From contig CAVZHY010000006.1 of the NCBI GenBank assembly GCA_963775235.1, forward strand, positions 620,001 through 684,000: a stretch of 64,000 nt of DNA, given 5' to 3'. Shown here one piece after another: positions 8,919-17,160 of this stretch. The notes under the pieces are model-generated. The model did no database searches. It was not told where the DNA came from and worked only from the letters and a program-made list of their open reading frames with translations. The translations under genes were made by a program, and so were the position numbers. The first letter of the stretch is position 1. Every line of letters begins with the position of its first letter. The DNA is from JBBDMC01 sp963775235. GTDB lineage: Bacteria; Pseudomonadota; Alphaproteobacteria; Rhizobiales; Kaistiaceae.

Positions 8919-9045
8919 ACGGCAAGCCGCACGGTTTTCGCCATGAGATTGAACGGGAGATGAACGCCCCTGTATGCCGCCGTTCAGCGTGATCGTGTTC
9001 TGATCGGCAAGCTAAGCAAGGTGTTCGCGGCAAGGAGACAAGCCC

Positions 9046-9252
9046 ATGCGCATCCACTCGACCATTCTCGCGACCACGTTGGCAGCGACCGTGGCGGTCG
9101 GTCTTGCCGGCGCCTCGGTATATGTCCACGACAATGAGGCTCCCGCCGCGAAAGCCGACCGGCTGCCGGTCATTGCAGACGCCAACGGCTACGTCACCAT
9201 CGAGACGCGTGGAGACGGCGTTTCTGTCCTGAAGCGCGTCCCCGTCAATTAA
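9046..9252 (+). CDS. small exported protein of unknown function
   Basis: 68 aa with a good ribosome site (AAGGAG, 8 nt before the ATG). Signal peptide MRIHSTILATTLAATVAVG ending in LAGAS, then a short acidic mature chain (HDNEAPAAKADRLPVIADA...). The signal region resembles that of the gene at 8670, suggesting a distant pair. No known domain. Confidence 0.6.
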   Translation: MRIHSTILATTLAATVAVGLAGASVYVHDNEAPAAKADRLPVIADANGYVTIETRGDGVSVLKRVPVN

Positions 9253-9374
9253 TCTGGCTGACCTGACTTCCCAGCCTGACCGCGCGACCGCCGGCCCACC
9301 CCAGCCGGCGGTCGTTCCTTATGCGGCAGCCGACGAAGCACTGGCGCCCGCAATCGCCGAGACAACGTTGATGC

Positions 9375-9719
9375 CTACTGCACGGGTGCAGGGGCCGTCG
9401 GCGTCGCTGCCGGATTGACTCCCTCGCCGAAGGTGCCTCCGCGGGTTGCGCATGAACCCGGCGTGGCGTCCAGCGCATTGCAGGCCCAGTATTGGGCACA
9501 CTGGGTGTCGCACGCGCTTTCGCTGGCTTCGGAGGCCTTGGCGTTTTCGGCGCACCATTTGAGGCACGCATTCAGGCCGACGAAGTAAGGAATCGCCTCC
9601 GTGGCCATCGACGGGGTGCTGGCTCCGGCCACCAGCGACAGCACGACGAACATCGCACCAACGTTGCGACCGAATGATCGACCGCGATCGGGCCCGGAAG
9701 CGTAACCAGCCTGTTGCAT
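9375..9719 (-). CDS. small Cys-rich exported protein
   Basis: 114 aa from the ATG at 9719, 13 bp after the stop of the DUF1194 gene and so probably in its operon. A hydrophobic stretch VGAMFVVLSLVAGASTP looks like a signal peptide, cut near SMA. The mature part has six cysteines in the pattern CLKWC, CDTQC, WACN, SCAT, suggesting disulfides in the periplasm, and ends in a Pro/Ala/Thr-rich tail. Not assigned to a family. Confidence 0.6.
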   Translation of the reverse strand: MQQAGYASGPDRGRSFGRNVGAMFVVLSLVAGASTPSMATEAIPYFVGLNACLKWCAENAKASEASESACDTQCAQYWACNALDATPGSCATRGGTFGEGVNPAATPTAPAPVQ

Positions 9720-9732
9720 TGCGAACTCCTGC

Positions 9733-10536
9733 CTAGTCGAAGAAGCACTCGGTCGGGACCGTCGCCTGGACGAGCGTCGGTCGGATGAAATCTCGCCCTG
9801 CAACCTCCTGGACCAGCTTGCGCCGGATCGCTTCGGCGAGTTGGTCCCGATCGTTGACCGGCAACAGGAACGATCCCGGACCGCCGATGACACAGTCGGC
9901 ATAGTATCGATCCAGGGAGACGAATGGGCTCGACGGGCGGATCATGATCGGCAGACCGTTGATGACCACGCCGGCGGCGAGCGCCGCGTCCCGCGCCACC
10001 GCGACCGGTCGCCCGTTATTGTTAGGCCCATCGCCCGATATGTCGATTACCTGGCGCTGGCCGTCATAGCCGTTATCGGCAAATAAAGTCGCGGCGTGAT
10101 CAATCGCCCCGGAGATCGACGTGCCGTGCATGTCGGAGATCGGCTGGGTGTCGAGTTCCTTGGCGAATCCTTCGGCGCTCGCGGCGTCGTCAACCAGCCG
10201 CCACGGGACGACGATCGCCTGCGAGGCCGAGCCCGCCCATTCCATGTACGTCAGGGCGACGCGCCCGTTGACGCCCTCAACGATTGCCTGGATCACCTCG
10301 GGATCGCGGAGAGCGGCGGCATACCCCGCTCGCTGCACGGCTTGCTCGTCGGGGTCCATGGATCCGGAGACGTCGACCGCAAGCACCAGTTCGACGTCGA
10401 CGGGCACATCCTGAGCGGCGGCGCGGTCGGCCGCCGCCGCCGACAACGCGACGACAAGGGCCGCGGCGACTGACAGTGCCCTGACGTGCGCCAATGAACG
10501 GTCCGGCAACGCCCCGCCTCCTTCGCAAGGGTCCAC
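9733..10536 (-). CDS. DUF1194 von Willebrand A-like exported protein
   Basis: 267 aa. An N-terminal hydrophobic signal (VRALSVAAALVVALSAAAA) is followed by a vWA fold with the metal-ion-dependent adhesion motif DVSGSM, the conserved MEWAG and the later GDGPNNNG of DUF1194. Two cysteines (YADC, TECFFD) may pair. Likely periplasmic or surface protein-binding; partner unknown. The start is uncertain: the longest frame begins at a GTG at 10536, but the signal peptide suggests a start up to 20 codons later. Confidence 0.8.
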   Translation of the reverse strand: MDPCEGGGALPDRSLAHVRALSVAAALVVALSAAAADRAAAQDVPVDVELVLAVDVSGSMDPDEQAVQRAGYAAALRDPEVIQAIVEGVNGRVALTYMEWAGSASQAIVVPWRLVDDAASAEGFAKELDTQPISDMHGTSISGAIDHAATLFADNGYDGQRQVIDISGDGPNNNGRPVAVARDAALAAGVVINGLPIMIRPSSPFVSLDRYYADCVIGGPGSFLLPVNDRDQLAEAIRRKLVQEVAGRDFIRPTLVQATVPTECFFD

Positions 10537-10584
10537 GTCGCCCGCGCGAGCATATCACTCCGCGCGCCGGTGCAAGCGCCAGGA

Positions 10585-13356
10585 TTAGTCTGCGGGCGGC
10601 TCGCCGTTGCCGCCGTCGCCGTTGCCGTTTTCCCCGTTTTCCTCGCTGAGGCGTTCCACGGCGACCACCTTCTCGTCCTCGGCCGTATCGAAGACGGTCA
10701 CGCCCTGGGTGCCACGGCCGATGATGCGGATGTCATCGACGCCGATGCGGATGATCTGACCGCCGTCGGAGACGAGCATCAAATGATCGGATTCCTCCAC
10801 CGGGAACGAGGCGACCAGCGGCCCGTTGCGTTCGTTGACGGCCATGGCGACGATGCCTTTGCCTCCGCGGCCCGTGATCCGGTACTCGTGCGAGGAGGTG
10901 CGCTTGCCGTAACCGTTCTGCGACACCGTCAGGATGAACTGTTCAGCAGCGCTCATTTCGGCGTAGCGCCCCTGCGAAAGCTCGCCGCCACCGGTGCCTT
11001 CGGTTGCCTCCTCGTCGGCCTCGACCGGCGCTTCCTCGGGCTCGCCCTCGCCACGCACCGCGCGGCTCATCTTTAGGTAGGCGGTCCGTTCGTCGGCGTT
11101 GGCGTCGAAATGCCGCAGAATAGCCATGGAGATGACGCGGTCACCCTCGGCGAGATTAATCCCGCGCACGCCGAGCGAGTCGCGTCCCTTGAAGACGCGT
11201 ACGTCACCAACATTGAAGCGGATGCACTGGCCCTGCGCCGTGGTCAGCAGCACGTCGTCGGCCCCGGTGCACGGCTCGACCGCGACGATGGAAATATCGT
11301 CGTCGTCGAATTTCATCGCGATCTTGCCGTTGCGGTTGACCTGCACGAAGTCCGACAGCTTGTTGCGACGTACCGTGCCCCGTGTGGTCGCGAACATCAC
11401 GTCGAGATCGGCCCAGGTCGCCTCGTCCTCCGGCAGCGGCAGGATGGATGTGATGCGCTCGTTGGCGCCGAGAGGCAGGAGATTGACCAGGGCCTTGCCG
11501 CGCGCCTGCGGCGCCGCCACCGGCAGCCGCCACACCTTCTCCTTGTAGACGAGACCGCGCGAGGAGAAGAAAAGGATCGGCGTGTGCGTGTTGGCGACGA
11601 AAAGGCGGGTGACGAAGTCCTCCTCCTTTGTCGCCATGCCGGCGCGGCCTTTGCCGCCGCGGCGCTGCGCCCGGTACGTGTCGAGCGGCACGCGCTTGAT
11701 CCAGCCGGCGTGGGTGACGGTGACCACCATGTCCTCGCGCTGGATCAGGTCCTCGTCGTCGATCTCGCCCTCCGCCTCGACGATCTCGGTCCTGCGCGGG
11801 GTGGCGAATTCGTCGGCAATGGCTTTGAGCTCGTCCTTGACGATGGTGCGCACCCGCTCGCGCGACCTCAGGATGTCGAGGTAGTCGGTGATCTCTACGG
11901 CGAGCTTCTCCAGCTCCTCGGCGATCTCGTCGCGGCCGAGGGCGGTGAGACGCGCCAGGCGCAACTCGAGGATGGCGCGGGCCTGCGCGTCGCTCAGCCG
12001 GTAGGTGCCACTCTGCTCCAGCCGGTGGCGCGGGTCGTCGATCAGCGCGATCAGCGGGGCGACGTCGCGTGCCGGCCAGCTCCGCGCCATCAATTCTTCG
12101 CGGGCGCTGTTGGGGTCCTTGGCCTGGCGGATGATGCGGATCACCTCGTCGATGTGGGCGACGGCAATGGCAAGGCCAACCAGCACATGGGCGCGGTCGC
12201 GGGCCTTGCCGAGCAGGTACTTGGTCCGCCGCCCGACCACCTCCTCGCGGAAGGCCACGAAAGCGGAGAGCATGTCCTTGAGGTTCATGGTCTCCGGGCG
12301 GCCACCGTTGAGCGCCACAATGTTGGCGCCGAACGAGGTCTGCAGCGCGGAGAAGCGCCAGAGCTGGTTGAGCACCACGTCGGCCATCGCCTCGCGCTTC
12401 AGCTCGATGACGACGCGCATGCCGTGGCGGTCCAACTCGTCGCGGATATTGGCGATGCCTTCGATGCGCTTGTCGCGCACCATCTCGGCGATCCGCTCGA
12501 TCATGGTCGCCTTGTTGACCTGATATGGTATTTCGGTGACGACCAGCGCTTCCCGCTCTTTGCGGATCGTCTCGACCTCGACGCGGCTGCGCATCATGAT
12601 CGAGCCGCGGCCGGTCTGGTACGCTGCGCGGATGCCGGCGCGGCCAAGGATGATACCGCCGGTCGGAAAATCCGGCCCGGGCACGATCTCGGTCAGCTCG
12701 GGTATCGTCATTGCCGGGTTGTCGATGAGGGCAATGGTGGCGGCGATCACCTCGCCGAGGTTGTGGGGAGGGATGTTGGTCGCCATGCCAACGGCGATGC
12801 CGCCGGCACCGTTGACGAGCAGGTTGGGGAACCGCGCTGGCAGCACCACCGGCTCCTGCGCCGAGCCGTCGTAGTTATCCCGCCAATCGACCGTATCCTT
12901 GTCGATGTCCTCGGTCAGTGTGTGGGCGATCTTTTCCCGCCGGGCCTCCGTATACCGATACGCAGCAGGTGGGTCGCCATCGACGGAACCGAAGTTGCCC
13001 TGCCCGTCGATCAGCGGCACGCGCATGGAGAAATCCTGCGCCAGTCGGACGAGAGCGTCGTAGATCGACTGGTCGCCGTGTGGATGGTACTTGCCGATCA
13101 CGTCGCCAACGATGAGTGCGCATTTGCGATAGGGCTTGTTCCAATCGCGGCTGTTCTCGTGCATCGAGAAAAGGATGCGGCGGTGGACGGGCTTCAGGCC
13201 GTCGCGCACGTCGGGCAACGCGCGGCTCACGATCACGCTCATGGCGTAATCGAGGTAGCTCTGCCGCATCTCGTCGGAGATCGAGACCGGGTTGAATTCT
13301 GAGGGCCTGCCCTCGCCGGGTTCGCCCGGACCGGAGGGCTCTGTCGGGTCTGCCAA
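10585..13356 (-). CDS. gyrA: DNA gyrase subunit A
   Basis: Introduces negative supercoils together with GyrB. 923 aa in a single clean frame. N-terminal winged-helix/tower: RALPDVRDGLKPVHRRILF, the catalytic Tyr in AAYRYTEAR, then a coiled coil. The C-terminal beta-pinwheel carries the GyrA box QRRGGKGR. There is an acidic insert (EGEPEEAPVEADEEATEG) near residue 780 and a Gly/Asn-rich acidic tail. In the quinolone region the sequence is HPHGDQSIYD, with Gln where E. coli has Ser83. The start is TTG at 13356 after AGGTG; no better start is in frame nearby. Confidence 0.97.
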   Translation of the reverse strand: MADPTEPSGPGEPGEGRPSEFNPVSISDEMRQSYLDYAMSVIVSRALPDVRDGLKPVHRRILFSMHENSRDWNKPYRKCALIVGDVIGKYHPHGDQSIYDALVRLAQDFSMRVPLIDGQGNFGSVDGDPPAAYRYTEARREKIAHTLTEDIDKDTVDWRDNYDGSAQEPVVLPARFPNLLVNGAGGIAVGMATNIPPHNLGEVIAATIALIDNPAMTIPELTEIVPGPDFPTGGIILGRAGIRAAYQTGRGSIMMRSRVEVETIRKEREALVVTEIPYQVNKATMIERIAEMVRDKRIEGIANIRDELDRHGMRVVIELKREAMADVVLNQLWRFSALQTSFGANIVALNGGRPETMNLKDMLSAFVAFREEVVGRRTKYLLGKARDRAHVLVGLAIAVAHIDEVIRIIRQAKDPNSAREELMARSWPARDVAPLIALIDDPRHRLEQSGTYRLSDAQARAILELRLARLTALGRDEIAEELEKLAVEITDYLDILRSRERVRTIVKDELKAIADEFATPRRTEIVEAEGEIDDEDLIQREDMVVTVTHAGWIKRVPLDTYRAQRRGGKGRAGMATKEEDFVTRLFVANTHTPILFFSSRGLVYKEKVWRLPVAAPQARGKALVNLLPLGANERITSILPLPEDEATWADLDVMFATTRGTVRRNKLSDFVQVNRNGKIAMKFDDDDISIVAVEPCTGADDVLLTTAQGQCIRFNVGDVRVFKGRDSLGVRGINLAEGDRVISMAILRHFDANADERTAYLKMSRAVRGEGEPEEAPVEADEEATEGTGGGELSQGRYAEMSAAEQFILTVSQNGYGKRTSSHEYRITGRGGKGIVAMAVNERNGPLVASFPVEESDHLMLVSDGGQIIRIGVDDIRIIGRGTQGVTVFDTAEDEKVVAVERLSEENGENGNGDGGNGEPPAD

Positions 13357-13666
13357 TAGACACCTGAAGAATCAGTGCAAACGTGCCTGAATATCTAGGC
13401 TCTCAAGGGGTCGGATACAAGGCGCAGGGGCGGATTTATGGAGACTGAAACACTTGCGTTTTCAATTACTTAAATGCAACGACCGAGCTTGTCCCGCCCA
13501 TCCGCGTCCTCGGCTGCGACAAGGCGGGCATCCCTGGCCTGTCCGCCACCGGATTCCCCTCCCCGCCGCCGGTATCCTTTCCAGCCAAAACCACTTTCCT
13601 TCCACCTGATGGCGGCTATAGTGGGCGCGATCCGAGGAGGCCGCGTAACCTCGGGGTTTGGTAAGC
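13357..13666. other. 310-bp intergenic region upstream of gyrA
   Basis: Holds the divergent promoters of gyrA and the small gene at 13667. The gyrA-proximal part is AT-richer (13440-13475). The middle carries an imperfect palindrome (separate entry). No LexA-type box was seen here. Confidence 0.5.
13488..13533. repeat. interleaved palindromic element, resembling intergenic repeats of Hyphomicrobiales
   Basis: CTTGTC (13488-13493) pairs with GACAAG (13518-13523), and CCGCCC with GCGGGC, in an interleaved arrangement like the short palindromic repeats scattered between genes in many Hyphomicrobiales. Only one copy is seen in this window, so the assignment is tentative. Confidence 0.3.
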
Positions 13667-13858
13667 ATGAGTAGGACCGTCGGAGACGACGCCAAGCGCA
13701 AGGCACTGGAACAGATTGTTCTTGACCTCGGCAGGCTGCAGGGGACGGCGAAAACGGTCGAGGAGACCTTCGTCGCCTTCCTGATCGCCAGCGCCCAGCG
13801 GGAGGCCATCAGCCGCTGTCAGGAAGTGACGAACGTGCGCGAGCCCGAGCCGATCTGA
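13667..13858 (+). CDS. small conserved-looking hypothetical protein
   Basis: 63 aa, from the ATG at 13667 (MSRTVGDDAKRKALEQIVLD); an in-frame TTG three codons upstream is less likely. Predicted largely helical and charged, soluble, no signal peptide. No family recognised. Codon use fits the surrounding genes. Confidence 0.5.
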   Translation: MSRTVGDDAKRKALEQIVLDLGRLQGTAKTVEETFVAFLIASAQREAISRCQEVTNVREPEPI

Positions 13859-13988
13859 GGCAGCACTTCACTGCGTGATCCGCGGCGGCCCAACGGGCGG
13901 CGCGTTTTGGTGCGCGCTCTCCTGGCGCGCTAGCCCTTTCCGTCAACCACTGGCACCATGGCGCCCTTGCGAAAGGGCGATTCTGGCC

Positions 13989-14615
13989 ATGGGCAATTTC
14001 CTGCTCAACGCGATCGTGACGCTGTTCGTCACCGTCGACCCCATCGGCCTGGTGCCGATGTTCATCGCGCTGACCGCGGGCATGAGCGCCGCCGAGCGTC
14101 GCGCTATCGGCATGCGGGCGGCGACGACGGCCGCGGTGATCCTCATCGCCTTCGCCCTCTTCGGCGCAGGGCTCCTTGCCTTCCTCGGCATCTCGCTCGC
14201 AGCTTTCCGTATCGCCGGCGGCCTGCTCCTCTTCTGGATCGCCTTCGAGATGGTGTTCGAGCTCCGCCAGAAACGCAAAGTCAGCGCCGTCAACACCGCC
14301 CAGGGTGACGAGACAAGCCACGTCGCGATCGTGCCGCTCGCCATACCGTTGATCTCGGGGCCAGGCTCGATCTCCGCGACGATCCTCATCGCCGCGCACG
14401 CGCCGAGTTACCTTGAGGTCGTCGGCCTGATCGCGGTGATTGTTCTGCTGATGGCGGGCAACTTCGCGGTGTTTCTGCTGGCCACCCCCATTGACCGCCT
14501 GCTCGGCGTCACCGGTCGGCTGGTGCTGTCGCGTCTCCTCGGCGTGATCCTGGCGGCGCTGTCGATCCAGTTCGTCGTTGACGGCGTGACCGCCATCGCC
14601 GCCGGCCACGGATAG
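13989..14615 (+). CDS. MarC family integral membrane protein
   Basis: 208 aa from the ATG at 13989 (MGNFLLNAIVTLFVTVDPIG). The TVDPIGLVPMFIALT and LAIPLISGPGSISATI signatures are those of the MarC/UPF0056 family, with six membrane segments as usual (for example AAVILIAFALFGAGLLAFLG and VGLIAVIVLLMAGNFAVFLL). Function is unknown; the early link to antibiotic resistance is not supported for the family. Its position near gyrA and ssb is typical for Hyphomicrobiales. Confidence 0.9.
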   Translation: MGNFLLNAIVTLFVTVDPIGLVPMFIALTAGMSAAERRAIGMRAATTAAVILIAFALFGAGLLAFLGISLAAFRIAGGLLLFWIAFEMVFELRQKRKVSAVNTAQGDETSHVAIVPLAIPLISGPGSISATILIAAHAPSYLEVVGLIAVIVLLMAGNFAVFLLATPIDRLLGVTGRLVLSRLLGVILAALSIQFVVDGVTAIAAGHG

Positions 14616-14723
14616 GCCCTCGCGAATCATCGTCTAATAAGCGCGCCAGTAACGAAACATTCTTCCATAAGGATGGCCGATCTTGGTATCATGTGTCTCC
14701 ATCATGAATATGGGAGAGCGTGC

Positions 14724-15947
14724 ATGAACAGACGGGAAATACTGAAGACAGCCGCCGGGGCCGCGGCCCTGGCTGGCGGAACGGGCTGGTTACCGCGAGG
14801 GGCGTGGGCGGCTGCGCTTTCATTGCCCGAAGGGACGGTGAGCGAACAGACGCTCGAGGCGTTGCCGGGCAAGGTGCCCCTGATCAAGAAGAGCTACAGG
14901 CCGCCGAACTACGAGACACCGATCAGTTACTTCAACGACGATGTAACGGCCAACAACGCGTTCTTCGTGCGCTATCACCTCTCGGACATACCCGAGGTTG
15001 ACGCCGCGACGTGGAAGGTCGCAATCGGCGGACCGGGCGCGCAGACGCCGGCCGAATACACGCTCGACCAGTTGAAGAGCCAGTTTGAAAGAGTTGAGCT
15101 CACCGCGGTCAACCAATGCTCCGGCAATCGGCGCGGCTATTCCAGCCCGCACGTGCCAGGCGTCGAGTGGGGCCCGGGCGCAATGGGTAACGCCAAATGG
15201 GCGGGCGCACGCTTGAAGGACGTGCTTGGCAAGGCCGGTTTGGCGAAGGAGACGATCGAAATCGGATTCAATGGCGCCGATGGTCCGCCTTACGACAAGA
15301 CGCCCGACTTCCAGAAGAGCCTTCCGCTGTCGAAGGCGATGGATGAAAACACGCTCATTGCCTACGAGATGAACGGCGAGGCGCTACCGCACTGGAACGG
15401 ATTCCCTGCGCGGATCATAGCGCCCGGCTGGACCGGCACATACTGGGTCAAGCACATCACGAGCATCCAGGCGTTGACCGAGCCGCTGAGCAGCTTCTGG
15501 ATGAACCCGGCCTACCGCGTGCCGAGCGGGATGTTTCCGCTCGTCCAGCGCTTCATCAGCCAGGAGGCGCCGAATTCGCCGAACACCCCCATCACCGAAA
15601 TCCTGGTGAACTCGCTGATCACCAACCTGGAGGATGGCGCCGAGGTGAAAGCAGGCCAGCCGGTCGACGTGAAAGGGATCGCCTGGGACGGCGGGTACGT
15701 CATCGACACCGTTTTGGTGTCTACCGACGGCGGCAAGGACTGGGTGCCGGCGACACTCGGGCCGGATCTTGGCCGGTTCTCCTGGCGGCGGTGGTCATAC
15801 ACCTTCACCCCGGCGCAGGCGGGAGCGGCGACGGTCATGGTCCGCGCACGCAACAAGGCAGGGCAGACGCAGGTCGATCAGCTCTTGTTCAATGGCGCCG
15901 GCTACCACAACAACCTTGTGCAGGCACTTGGCCTGAAGGCCGTTTGA
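14724..15947 (+). CDS. sorA: sulfite dehydrogenase molybdenum subunit, SorA/SoxC family
   Basis: Periplasmic Mo-cofactor enzyme oxidising sulfite (or a related sulfur compound) and passing electrons to the cytochrome encoded next. 407 aa from the ATG at 14724, after GGGAGAG. The N-terminus MNRREILKTAAGAAALAGG carries the twin arginines of a Tat signal, as expected for a folded Mo protein. The Mo-binding Cys is in AVNQCSGNRRG; GVEWGPGAMGNAKWAG and ALPHWNGFPARIIAPGWTG follow. The C-terminal Mo-co dimerisation domain runs from about residue 285. sorB follows after 11 bp. A SoxC assignment cannot be excluded from sequence alone. Confidence 0.88.
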   Translation: MNRREILKTAAGAAALAGGTGWLPRGAWAAALSLPEGTVSEQTLEALPGKVPLIKKSYRPPNYETPISYFNDDVTANNAFFVRYHLSDIPEVDAATWKVAIGGPGAQTPAEYTLDQLKSQFERVELTAVNQCSGNRRGYSSPHVPGVEWGPGAMGNAKWAGARLKDVLGKAGLAKETIEIGFNGADGPPYDKTPDFQKSLPLSKAMDENTLIAYEMNGEALPHWNGFPARIIAPGWTGTYWVKHITSIQALTEPLSSFWMNPAYRVPSGMFPLVQRFISQEAPNSPNTPITEILVNSLITNLEDGAEVKAGQPVDVKGIAWDGGYVIDTVLVSTDGGKDWVPATLGPDLGRFSWRRWSYTFTPAQAGAATVMVRARNKAGQTQVDQLLFNGAGYHNNLVQALGLKAV

Positions 15948-15958
15948 GGACAAAACCA

Positions 15959-16261
15959 ATGACAAAACTCGATCTCAAGAGCCTTCTGCTTGCAGCGGCG
16001 GCGGCACTCGTCCTGGTTTCCGCCGCGCGTGCTGACGAAAATGCCATCCAGCTCGCGCCGGGCGACAATCTGGACGTCGTCCAACAGAATTGCGCCGCCT
16101 GTCACAGCCTGGACTACATCCCGATGAACTCACCATTCCTCGACCAGAAGGGCTGGCAGGCCGAGGTCACCAAGATGGTCAACGCCTTCAAGGCGCCCAT
16201 CGACGAGGCTGACCAACAGAAGATCGTCGACTATCTGTCGGCGCACTACGCCAAGCAGTGA
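15959..16261 (+). CDS. sorB: c-type cytochrome subunit, SorB-like
   Basis: 100 aa, with a signal peptide (LLLAAAAALVLVSAARA) and one haem site CAACH (residues 45-49); the methionine in IPMNSPF is a candidate axial ligand. Electron acceptor for the upstream Mo subunit, as in the SorAB sulfite:cytochrome c oxidoreductase. GAGG lies 10 nt before the ATG. The stop codon sits within the first copy of an 18-bp tandem repeat. Confidence 0.88.
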   Translation: MTKLDLKSLLLAAAAALVLVSAARADENAIQLAPGDNLDVVQQNCAACHSLDYIPMNSPFLDQKGWQAEVTKMVNAFKAPIDEADQQKIVDYLSAHYAKQ

Positions 16262-16291
16262 CGGCGAACCGCCCAGTGACGGCGAACCGCC
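16256..16291 (+). repeat. perfect 18-bp tandem duplication over the sorB stop
   Basis: CAGTGACGGCGAACCGCC occurs twice, head to tail. The first copy contains the sorB stop codon, so the duplication leaves the protein unchanged. Recent slippage or an alignment artefact. Confidence 0.9.
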
Positions 16292-16301
16292 GAGGTTGAA
16301 C

Positions 16302-16339
16302 CCGCTGGTGATGCCGCCATTGAGCGGTGTCACCAGCGG
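16302..16339. terminator. bidirectional hairpin between converging sorAB and soxCD-like genes
   Basis: CCGCTGGTGA (16302-16311) and TCACCAGCGG (16330-16339) form a perfect 10-bp stem, with an inner CCGC/GCGG pairing. It lies between two converging gene pairs and could serve both as a terminator. There is no long T tract on either side. Confidence 0.65.
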
Positions 16340-16370
16340 ACCCCTCGCCGTCCACCGGCTGCGCACCCGG

Positions 16371-17147
16371 TTACTGCTTCTTCAGCGACTCGCGATAGGC
16401 GTGGACCTCGTCTGGCGTCATCGCCTTTTGACGCAGCGCCGAAACTCCGTCCGCCGTCACGTCGGCGAAGCCAGCGGGCCTGAGCTTGTCATTGCCCCAG
16501 CTTGAACGGACGTACTGGATGACGGCGGCGATGTCGTCGTCCGACAGGAAGTCGAATGCGGGCATGGTCTGGTCAAGCGACTGGCCGGCCACATCGATTG
16601 GACCATGCAGCCCGTGGAGGACCACCGTCGCCGGAAAGTCGGACGCCAGGAACAGGTCGGGGTTGTTGGCGAGCGGCGGGAACTGACCCTTGACGCCTTC
16701 CCCGTCGGCCTGATGGCAGGCGCTGCAGTTATCGGCGAACACGCTTGCGCCGTCGACCGCAGTGGCCGGCACCGACCCCGCGGCCGGGATCGCTGGCGGC
16801 GGGTTCGGCCCGAGGTAGGTGGCGAGGTAGTCAAGGATATGTGCGCGCTGATCGGGCGTGATCCTCAGGCCGAAGCCCGCCATGTTATCGAGCACCGCGT
16901 CCCAGGCACCGCGCCGGATGCCGGCGGAATCCACGACCGATTGGAGGTCGTGGCAGGTCTGGCAGTTGCCGTAGACCAGATCGCGGCCGGGCCCGTCCGG
17001 CAGGTTGAACCGGGCCGCCGGAGCGGCAGTGGCGCACAGCATGGCGACTGCAAACATCAGGCAGGCGGATGCCGATCGCACAGATATGCCCTTGCTTGGA
17101 GCGGGTGGTGGGGGTGCCCTGCGGAGGGAAGCGGACACCCCGCCCAT
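16371..17147 (-). CDS. dihaem cytochrome c, SoxD-like
   Basis: 258 aa from the ATG at 17147. A GTG at 17081 directly before the signal-like VRSASACLMFAVAMLCATA is an alternative start. Two haem sites: CQTCH (about residue 62) and CSACH (about residue 141), with a Pro/Ala linker between two cytochrome domains. Methionines in ILDYLATY-flanking sequence and in DQTMPAF are possible axial ligands. It starts 14 bp after soxC and is the natural electron-accepting partner, as SoxD is for SoxC in thiosulfate oxidation. No other sox genes lie nearby, so the substrate may be sulfite or another compound. Confidence 0.82.
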   Translation of the reverse strand: MGGVSASLRRAPPPPAPSKGISVRSASACLMFAVAMLCATAAPAARFNLPDGPGRDLVYGNCQTCHDLQSVVDSAGIRRGAWDAVLDNMAGFGLRITPDQRAHILDYLATYLGPNPPPAIPAAGSVPATAVDGASVFADNCSACHQADGEGVKGQFPPLANNPDLFLASDFPATVVLHGLHGPIDVAGQSLDQTMPAFDFLSDDDIAAVIQYVRSSWGNDKLRPAGFADVTADGVSALRQKAMTPDEVHAYRESLKKQ

Positions 17148-17160
17148 GGTCGACCTTGCC

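Noticed and set aside
11110..13302. A 730-codon open frame on the plus strand opposite gyrA
   Set aside because: It is the antisense shadow of gyrA in high-GC sequence, with no known motif and no ribosome site; gyrA explains the region.
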